A stretch of 7,392 nt of DNA from Bacillota bacterium (GTDB lineage Bacteria; Bacillota; Clostridia; Christensenellales; CAG-138). This document shows positions 1 through 5,103 of this stretch, piece after piece (positions within the stretch are counted from its first letter, which is position 1; each line of letters opens with the position of its first letter). A program made the translations under genes and the position numbers. The notes beneath the pieces were generated by a model. The model made no database searches, was not told the DNA's origin, and saw only the letters and a program-made list of their open reading frames with translations. The DNA is taken from assembly GCA_023435855.1 (NCBI GenBank), contig JAEZLG010000020.1, positions 1 to 7,392 of the forward strand. The letters are read 5' to 3'.

Positions 1-447
1 TTCCATATCAATTACCGCACCGATAGGCTCTAATTTCAGCATGTGCGCCGCAAAGGAAACGCAGGTATGCGCGTCTTCAATCCTCTTGCGCCTCCCAAAC
101 GGTAGATAAAGCGCATCTATCAAATTATAGATCATATGCTCAGGGTCGTTTAAAAATCTTACCAGCTCACGACGGAAATCCGCATATTGTACCTCTGTCA
201 TCTCTACGGCGTGGAGTTTTACCTCCGCGTCGTGCCCGCCATAAAGGTAATGCGCAGGCGTTTCCGTTAAAAACCCTCCCGCGAGCGGTGCGTCGATGTG
301 CAGCCGCGCAAACGAGTACATGGTAAGAAGCGAGCTGTCGAGCGAAAGAGCAACATGGTTGTACCTTCCGCGCATGAATAGGCGAATAATCCTGCCTATA
401 CCCGTATAGGTGCGCGACAGCAGCACGTAAACAATGCGTTTTTCCAT
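1..447 (-). CDS. Permuted papain-like (YycO/YiiX-type, NlpC/P60-related) hydrolase, 3' end cut by window edge
   Basis: The reading frame opens at an ATG at 447 and runs off the left edge, giving 149 visible residues; the C-terminus is missing. An AAAGGAG site lies just upstream on the minus strand, after a 23-nt gap from the mtaD stop, so it is probably the last visible gene of the operon. The protein starts MEKRIVYVLLSRT, then has an YNHVALSLD segment (His31) followed by MYSFAR, and later a HTCVSF segment (Cys129). A His near the N-terminus followed by a Cys about 100 residues later is the circularly permuted order of the papain-like fold, so His31 and Cys129 are the likely catalytic pair. 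No signal peptide or membrane segment is visible. Related proteins are suspected amidases or peptidases of unknown substrate. Family assignment is from motif memory only, and any link to sulfur-nucleoside salvage is unproven. Confidence 0.75.
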   Translation of the reverse strand, partial: MEKRIVYVLLSRTYTGIGRIIRLFMRGRYNHVALSLDSSLLTMYSFARLHIDAPLAGGFLTETPAHYLYGGHDAEVKLHAVEMTEVQYADFRRELVRFLNDPEHMIYNLIDALYLPFGRRKRIEDAHTCVSFAAHMLKLEPIGAVIDME

Positions 448-470
448 ATATGCTCTCCTTTACAAAAAAA

Positions 471-1781
471 TCAGTTGTTTAAAACGAGCTTTACGGCGTG
501 GCGTTCTATCTCGTCGTATGCTTTTTCTATGTCGATGGTCGTCAATTCGCCATTTTCATAAAGCACTTTGCCCTGCACCATGGTAAGGCATACGCGCTCG
601 CCCGTGGCGCTATATACAACCGCGCTGTCAGGGCTAAAATAAGGTCTCGTCAGAGGGGAATTAAGGTCAACAAGTATAATATCCGCCTCCATACCGGAAG
701 CGATCTTTCCTATCTCTTTCTCCCTTCCTTGTGCAAGTGCACCGTTGACGGTTGCAAACTTCAATGCCTCATAGGCAGATACTGCTGTTGGATTGAGCGT
801 TGTGCCCTTAGAAAGAATCGCTGAAAGCTTAATTTCTTCAAATAAATCATGCGTGTTGTTGGAACAGCAACCGTCCGTACCCAAGGATACATTTACACCT
901 TTTTCTATCATCCTCTTTATTGGTGCAATGCCGCTCCCGAGCTTGAGGTTTGAAACGGGGTTGTGCGCACAGCTCACATGATACTTTGCCATGAGCTCCA
1001 TATCGTTATCGGTAATCCATACACAGTGGGCGGCGATGGTTTTTACATCGAACACACCGTTTTCTGCAAACCGCTGTGCGGGTGTTTTTCCGCTTCTTTT
1101 AACGCATTCATCATGCTCCGCTTTCGTTTCGGAAAGGTGCACATGCATGTTGAGGCCGTGCTTTTTACCAAGCTCTGTGACATATCGCCAATTCTTAGGT
1201 GCGGAGGTATACTCTCCGTGGATGGAAACATCCGCTTTAATCCTGCCGTTTCCGGCACCGTGGAAGTCAGAAATAAGCGCGCGGGTTTCACGCATACTTC
1301 GGTCGTTTTCGTAATCAAATTGATCGGGGTCGAGCGCGACAACGCCGTTTGAAAGCGACGCACGGATACCTACATGTAACGCAAGTTCCGCAACGGCCGT
1401 TTGATAATAATACATGTCGCTCACACTCGTGGTGCCTGTGCGAAGCATTTCCGCGAACCCAAGGCGCGCGCCTGCGACCACCGCACGCTCGTCAAGCCGC
1501 GCTTCCACCGGGAACACATGATCATACAACCATTGCTGCAAGGGATAATCGTCGGCGTAGCCTCGCATCACACACATGGCCGTGTGCGCGTGCGTATTGA
1601 TAAGCCCCGGCATAAGCACCTTTTTCGCGCAGTCAATTGTACGCTTGGCACTTCCCTCAGGCTTTTCTTCACTTACATAAACGATTTTCCCGTTCTTGAC
1701 CCCCACAAAGCCGCCGCGCAAAATAGGGCAGCTTTTGTCCATCGTGAGTATGTCTGCATTCGTAAAAAGCGTATCGAACAT
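471..1781 (-). CDS. mtaD: MtaD-type amidohydrolase: 5'-methylthioadenosine / S-adenosylhomocysteine / 5'-deoxyadenosine deaminase
   Basis: This 436-residue cytosolic metallo-deaminase converts the adenine of MTA, SAH and probably 5'-deoxyadenosine to hypoxanthine, giving the inosine analogues. It has the full amidohydrolase metal site: the HxH pair His64/His66 in GLINTHAHT, His215 in HVHLSE with Glu218, His252 in IAAHCVW, and Asp303 in LGTDG. His188 in the SIHGEYT strand matches the substrate His of Thermotoga TM0936, the best-known SAH/MTA deaminase. SCAHNPVSNLKLGSGIAP (from residue 270) and the following GTDGCCSNN are typical of the MtaD/SAH-deaminase subgroup rather than of chlorohydrolases or guanine deaminase. 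Length is normal. The start at 1781 has an AAGGGG site at good spacing and lies 22 nt after the phosphorylase stop, so the two are co-transcribed. Which substrate dominates cannot be read from sequence; adenosine is a possible extra one. Confidence 0.93.
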   Translation of the reverse strand: MFDTLFTNADILTMDKSCPILRGGFVGVKNGKIVYVSEEKPEGSAKRTIDCAKKVLMPGLINTHAHTAMCVMRGYADDYPLQQWLYDHVFPVEARLDERAVVAGARLGFAEMLRTGTTSVSDMYYYQTAVAELALHVGIRASLSNGVVALDPDQFDYENDRSMRETRALISDFHGAGNGRIKADVSIHGEYTSAPKNWRYVTELGKKHGLNMHVHLSETKAEHDECVKRSGKTPAQRFAENGVFDVKTIAAHCVWITDNDMELMAKYHVSCAHNPVSNLKLGSGIAPIKRMIEKGVNVSLGTDGCCSNNTHDLFEEIKLSAILSKGTTLNPTAVSAYEALKFATVNGALAQGREKEIGKIASGMEADIILVDLNSPLTRPYFSPDSAVVYSATGERVCLTMVQGKVLYENGELTTIDIEKAYDEIERHAVKLVLNN

Positions 1782-1803
1782 AAATACCCCTTAGGTTTTC
1801 TGC

Positions 1804-2625
1804 TCAGATTTTTTCCAAAAAGCGTACCATGTGCTTTTCAAACCGCTCTGACGCAGCGTTAGCCGCTTCAATCACCTCTTCGCCCGAAAGCGGCTGATCC
1901 AACACCCCCGCTGCCAGGTTCGTGACAAGCGTTACACCTAAAATACGCATGCCGCAGTGGTTTGCCGCGATGCACTCGGGTACGGTGCTCATGCCCACCG
2001 CGTCACCGCCCAAAATACGGATGGCACGTATCTCGGCAGGCGTTTCGTACTGCGGACCTGTCATATAGAAATAGTTGCCTTCCGCGACGGTATCGCCGTT
2101 TTCCTCGGCAGCTTCGCGGAACAGCCTCTTATATTCGCGGTCGAATGTGTAACTCATATCCGGAAAGCGAGGCCCGAATTCATCGAGGTTTTTCCCCATA
2201 AGCGGATTATCGAGCGTAAATTTAATGTAGTCGTTTATGATCATCAGCTGCCCTGCGTGAAAACTAAGATTCACACCGCCCGCTGCATTGGTTACAACGA
2301 GACTTACAACACCCAAAAGCTTTGCAACTCTTACCGGGTAGGCTACCTCCTCCATACTGTGACCTTCGTAAACATGGAGACGGCCCTGCATCAAAAGCGC
2401 GCGCTTGTTGCCGAGCATACCTGCCACAAAGCGCCCCGCATGGCCTATAGCGGTACTTACTTTAAAGTGCGGTATTTCAGAATACGGGATAAGAATCGGG
2501 TCCTTTACGACGTTGGCCAGACCCCCGAGGCCCGAACCTAATATAAGCAGTACCTCGGGCGTGAAACCATTAAGCTTACCTTGTATGTACTTGGCGCTTT
2601 CCTCGTAGTGCTTCATTTCAAACAT
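1804..2625 (-). CDS. punA: Purine nucleoside phosphorylase, trimeric PNP/MTAP family (probable methylthioinosine/inosine phosphorylase)
   Basis: This 273-residue enzyme cleaves 6-oxopurine nucleosides with phosphate, giving hypoxanthine or guanine and the sugar 1-phosphate. Visible motifs are ILGSGLGG (28-35, phosphate loop), GHAGRF (61-66), MQGRLHVYEGHS (79-90), TNAAGG (112-117), GPQYETPAE (190-198), VGMSTVPE and LVTN. Glu194, Met212 and Asn236 match human PNP Glu201, Met219 and Asn243. Asn at the last position marks recognition of hypoxanthine/guanine, whereas MTA phosphorylases carry Asp there. The residue matching human His257, which contacts the ribose 5'-OH, is Gly248, so a 5'-methylthio or 5'-deoxy group could fit. 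Its ATG overlaps the end of mtnA by 8 nt, with a GGAGGAG site inside mtnA, which implies translational coupling. Placed between a deaminase and MtnA, it probably acts on 5'-methylthioinosine and on inosine. The family is certain; the substrate range is inferred. Confidence 0.93.
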   Translation of the reverse strand: MFEMKHYEESAKYIQGKLNGFTPEVLLILGSGLGGLANVVKDPILIPYSEIPHFKVSTAIGHAGRFVAGMLGNKRALLMQGRLHVYEGHSMEEVAYPVRVAKLLGVVSLVVTNAAGGVNLSFHAGQLMIINDYIKFTLDNPLMGKNLDEFGPRFPDMSYTFDREYKRLFREAAEENGDTVAEGNYFYMTGPQYETPAEIRAIRILGGDAVGMSTVPECIAANHCGMRILGVTLVTNLAAGVLDQPLSGEEVIEAANAASERFEKHMVRFLEKI

Positions 2626-3667
2626 CGGCTTTCTCCTCCATAATGGCTTTTAGATTTTTCGAAAACGGCGCACGTACAATACCGCGCTCGGTCACGATGG
2701 CCGTAATAAGGTTATGATCGGTGACGTCAAATGCCGGGTTATAGGTCTTTACCCCTTCGAGTTTAAAAGGCTTCTCATAGTACAGATGCGTCAGTTCCTC
2801 TCCGTGGCGCTCCTCAATTACGATATCCTTGCCCGATTTTGAGCGCATATCGACCGTGGATAAGGGCACGAAAAAGTAAATAGGTATTTTAAAATGCTTA
2901 GCGAGCACCGCAACGCCCGCTGTACCAATTTTATTAGCGCAGTCGCCGTTTCTTGCGGCGCGGTCGCAGCCCACAAACACCGCTTGAATTAAGCCCTTTT
3001 GCATGAGCGAGCAGGCCATGTTGTCGCAAAGAAGCGTTACATCCGCCCCCGCGCGGCTCAACTCATACGCGGTGAGCCGAGCACCCTGCAAGAGCGGCCG
3101 CGTTTCGTCGGCATATACCCGCAAGGGGAAGTTACGCTCTTTTGCCAGGTAAATAGGTCCAAGCGCTGTGCCGTATTCGCTCGTGGCGAGCCAACCGGCG
3201 TTGCAATGGGTCAATACGCCATCGTTTTCTTTCAAAAGAGACAACCCGTACTCAGCCATTTTTCGGTTGTTTTCCACATCCTCTTCGCGTATTCTCTCCG
3301 CTTCCTCAAGAAGGCTTTGTAAAAACACATGGTCGGGAAGGTTACTCATCTCTTTTGCTTTTCGCTCCATGCGCTCAAGTGCCCATTGAAGGTTCACGGC
3401 AGTTGGGCGCGCGCTTAATAACAGCGCCTTTTCCTTTGCCAAATATGCATAGCGATTGCTATGATGTATCGCGCGAAGAGCGCTCAGATAATAGGCATAA
3501 GCCGCCGCAATGCCTATGGCGGGTGCACCGCGTACCGCAAGGCGGCGTATGGCGGAGACGATTTCTTCGGTTGAATGCAACTCTATAAAACACGTATCAT
3601 TGGGTAATCGCGTCTGATCGAGCAAAATAAGTGCATCTTTTTTTTCGTTGAGTGCAACGTTTCTCAT
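2618..3667 (-). CDS. mtnA: S-methyl-5-thioribose-1-phosphate isomerase
   Basis: This cytosolic isomerase converts 5-methylthioribose-1-phosphate to 5-methylthioribulose-1-phosphate in the methionine salvage pathway. It belongs to the eIF2B-alpha/MtnA family. In the 349-residue form, visible motifs are RGAPAIGIAAAYA (46-58), THCNAGWLATSEYGTALG with the catalytic Cys155, ETRPLLQGARLTAYEL (188-203), VGCDRAARNGDCANKIGT with the catalytic Asp235, and NPAFDVTDH near the C-terminus. Both catalytic residues are kept. An upstream in-frame ATG at 3676 is possible, but the only Shine-Dalgarno site (AGGAAGG, 3677-3683) touches that codon. The ATG at 3667 sits 9 nt from the site, so 3667 is preferred. It is the first gene of the minus-strand operon and overlaps the phosphorylase start by 8 nt. 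No mtnK, mtnB, mtnC or mtnD is in the window. The enzyme may also take 5-deoxyribose-1-phosphate, as reported for some MtnA enzymes. Confidence 0.94.
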   Translation of the reverse strand: MRNVALNEKKDALILLDQTRLPNDTCFIELHSTEEIVSAIRRLAVRGAPAIGIAAAYAYYLSALRAIHHSNRYAYLAKEKALLLSARPTAVNLQWALERMERKAKEMSNLPDHVFLQSLLEEAERIREEDVENNRKMAEYGLSLLKENDGVLTHCNAGWLATSEYGTALGPIYLAKERNFPLRVYADETRPLLQGARLTAYELSRAGADVTLLCDNMACSLMQKGLIQAVFVGCDRAARNGDCANKIGTAGVAVLAKHFKIPIYFFVPLSTVDMRSKSGKDIVIEERHGEELTHLYYEKPFKLEGVKTYNPAFDVTDHNLITAIVTERGIVRAPFSKNLKAIMEEKADV

Positions 3668-3676
3668 CAACTGCAT

Positions 3677-3683
3677 CCTTCCT
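3677..3683 (-). promoter_or_regulatory. Shine-Dalgarno site that decides the mtnA start
   Basis: On the minus strand this reads AGGAAGG. It directly abuts the ATG at 3676, leaving no spacer, but lies 9 nt before the second in-frame ATG at 3667, a usable spacing. This favours the shorter MtnA beginning MRNVALNEKK. Confidence 0.65.
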
Positions 3684-3696
3684 ATTGCTTAGAAAC

Positions 3697-3725
3697 ATCA
3701 TACAATATTTCCGCTCAATTGAAAA
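3697..3725 (-). promoter_or_regulatory. Candidate sigma-A promoter for the mtnA operon
   Basis: Read on the minus strand, TTTTCA (3725-3720) is separated by exactly 17 nt from TATGAT (3702-3697), which matches TATAAT at five of six positions. The predicted start of transcription is near 3690, giving a leader of only about 23 nt before the preferred mtnA ATG, too short for a riboswitch. The -35 box is weak (four of six), so activation or a different start is possible. Confidence 0.45.
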
Positions 3726-3740
3726 CCGATGATGCCCGCG

Positions 3741-3769
3741 TTGCGAAAAGCTCTATTTCATGGCATAAT
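3741..3769 (+). promoter_or_regulatory. Candidate sigma-A promoter for the AhcY homologue and glycerate kinase
   Basis: TTGCGA (3741-3746) and CATAAT (3764-3769) are separated by exactly 17 nt. Each differs little from the TTGACA/TATAAT consensus. Transcription would start near 3776, giving a leader of about 65 nt. Its -35 box lies 15 nt from the -35 box of the divergent mtnA promoter candidate, so a protein bound between them could affect both directions. Confidence 0.55.
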
Positions 3770-3787
3770 CAAACTGTACGTATTTCC

Positions 3788-3819
3788 TTAAGGTAAGAAG
3801 CGTTTTATCCTTGCCTTAG
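3788..3819 (+). promoter_or_regulatory. Hairpin (dyad) in the leader of the AhcY homologue
   Basis: TTAAGGTAAG (3788-3797) pairs with CTTGCCTTAG (3810-3819) over 10 positions, two of them G-U wobbles, around a 12-nt loop. The stem ends 10 nt before the AGGAGG ribosome site (3830-3835). No U-tract follows, so it is not an intrinsic terminator. It matches no SAM or SAH riboswitch that I recognise. It could be an operator dyad, an mRNA-stabilising stem, or chance. Confidence 0.4.
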
Positions 3820-3840
3820 CATCGAATTTAGGAGGCAATT

Positions 3841-5082
3841 ATGAGCACAATTCGCGATTTGTCCCTAGCACCCTTAGGCCTGCAGCGTATCGAATGGGTA
3901 AAGGATTTTATGCCCGTATTGCGTACGCTTGAGGCGCGCTTCCGCCGGGAAAAGCCTTTTAACGGGCTTCGTGTTTCTGTCTGCGTACATCTCGAAGCGA
4001 AGACCGCCTACCTTGCGCTTCTTCTTCGCGAGGCGGGTGCAACCGTGAGCGTCACCGGCTCCAACCCGCTTTCCACCAAGGACGATGTATGTGCAGCACT
4101 CGCATCCTTAGGCATGGATGTGCATGCATGGTTTAATGCGACCGAGGACGAGTTCCGCGAGCATATCAGAAAAACGCTGGAATTCCACCCGCATATCATC
4201 ATAGACGACGGCGGTGAGTTTGTATCGATGCTTACAGACGAGCACCCCGAATACGCAGACTGTTTGTTGGGCGGCTGTGAGGAAACGACCACAGGTATTA
4301 CGCGCCTTCGTGCCCGCGCGGCAAAGGGGCTTTTGCCATTCCCCATGCTTGCCGTAAACGATGCCAACTGCAAGCATCTTTTCGACAATCGCCATGGCAC
4401 CGGTCAGTCCACATGGGATGCTATTATGTATACAACCAACAATATGGTCACGGGTAAAACGGTTGTAATCGCAGGCTACGGCTTTTGTTCGAGCGGTATC
4501 GCCATGCGCGCCAAAGGTCTTGGGGCAAATGTTATCATAACCGAGGTGAACCCCTATCGCGCTCTCGAGGCAGCCATGGACGGATTCCGGGTGATGAAAA
4601 TGGACGACGCAGCAGCTTTAGGCGATATATTTGTGACCGCCACAGGCTGTAAGGACGTCATCACCCGCCGTCATTTTGAAAGGATGAAGCACAATGCGCT
4701 CCTCGCCAATGCCGGCCATTTTGATGTGGAGATTAACAAAGAGCACTTAAAGGGTTTAAGCGAGCGCATGGAAACGCGAAAGCCGTTTATCGACGGATAT
4801 TATTTGAGCGACGGCAGGATATTGAATTTGCTCGCGGACGGCAGGCTTGTCAACATCGTGGCGGGCAACGGCCATCCGGCCGACATCATGGATTTATCCT
4901 TCGCCATCCAGGCATTGGGCGCGCGCTATATTGCACAAAACGGCAAGAACCTTGCCCCGGGGCTATACAATGTACCGGAGGAAATCGACCATGAGGTTGC
5001 CATGTTAAAGCTAAACGCCATGGAGCTTTCGCTCGATACGCTAAGCCAGGAACAGAAGGCCTATATAAACGAGCAAATGTAA
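3841..5082 (+). CDS. ahcY: S-adenosylhomocysteine hydrolase family protein, probable S-inosylhomocysteine hydrolase
   Basis: This 413-residue NAD-dependent cytosolic hydrolase splits a nucleosidyl-homocysteine into homocysteine and nucleoside. Core residues are present: His50, Thr55, Asp122/Asp123 in IDDGG, Glu148-Thr149 in CEETTTG, Lys178, Asp182-Asn183 in FDNRHGTGQS, Glu235 for the NAD ribose, His293 in NAGHFDVE, and Asn338/His345 in GRLVN...GHP. It matches the short archaeal/Thermotoga type and lacks the C-terminal KxxxxYRY tail of the long enzymes. Two points stand out. The adenine-pocket segment is H-L-E-A-K-T, so human Thr57 and Glu59 become Glu52 and Lys54. The dinucleotide motif is GYGFCSSG, with Ser where the third Gly of GxGxxG is expected. 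The Methanocaldococcus homologue is reported to cleave S-inosylhomocysteine, and a deaminase is encoded divergently here, so SIH is the likely substrate. SAH remains the alternative. AGGAGG lies 5 nt before the ATG. Confidence 0.9.
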   Translation: MSTIRDLSLAPLGLQRIEWVKDFMPVLRTLEARFRREKPFNGLRVSVCVHLEAKTAYLALLLREAGATVSVTGSNPLSTKDDVCAALASLGMDVHAWFNATEDEFREHIRKTLEFHPHIIIDDGGEFVSMLTDEHPEYADCLLGGCEETTTGITRLRARAAKGLLPFPMLAVNDANCKHLFDNRHGTGQSTWDAIMYTTNNMVTGKTVVIAGYGFCSSGIAMRAKGLGANVIITEVNPYRALEAAMDGFRVMKMDDAAALGDIFVTATGCKDVITRRHFERMKHNALLANAGHFDVEINKEHLKGLSERMETRKPFIDGYYLSDGRILNLLADGRLVNIVAGNGHPADIMDLSFAIQALGARYIAQNGKNLAPGLYNVPEEIDHEVAMLKLNAMELSLDTLSQEQKAYINEQM

Positions 5083-5103
5083 AATCCACCGGAGGAGCAG
5101 TAT

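Noticed and set aside
455..471. Run of T residues right after the mtaD stop on the minus strand, as a possible terminator
   Set aside because: No stable GC-rich hairpin precedes it; the nearby GTTTTAAAC cannot form a proper loop. The next gene has its own ribosome site just downstream.
1401..1862. 153-codon plus-strand open frame opposite mtaD and the end of the phosphorylase gene
   Set aside because: Antisense to real genes, no ribosome site, no family resemblance.
1957..2541. 194-codon plus-strand open frame opposite the phosphorylase gene
   Set aside because: It lies wholly antisense to a fully motif-supported gene, has no ribosome site, and its product is rich in Cys, His and Arg with no recognisable motif, so it is a codon-bias shadow.
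3770..3840. SAM or SAH riboswitch in the leader of the AhcY homologue
   Set aside because: The leader is only about 65 nt with a single simple stem and lacks the conserved cores of SAM-I, SAM-II or SAH riboswitches as I know them.
4008..4400. 130-codon minus-strand open frame inside the AhcY homologue
   Set aside because: Low-complexity Ser/Ala-rich shadow of a conserved gene, with no start signal.
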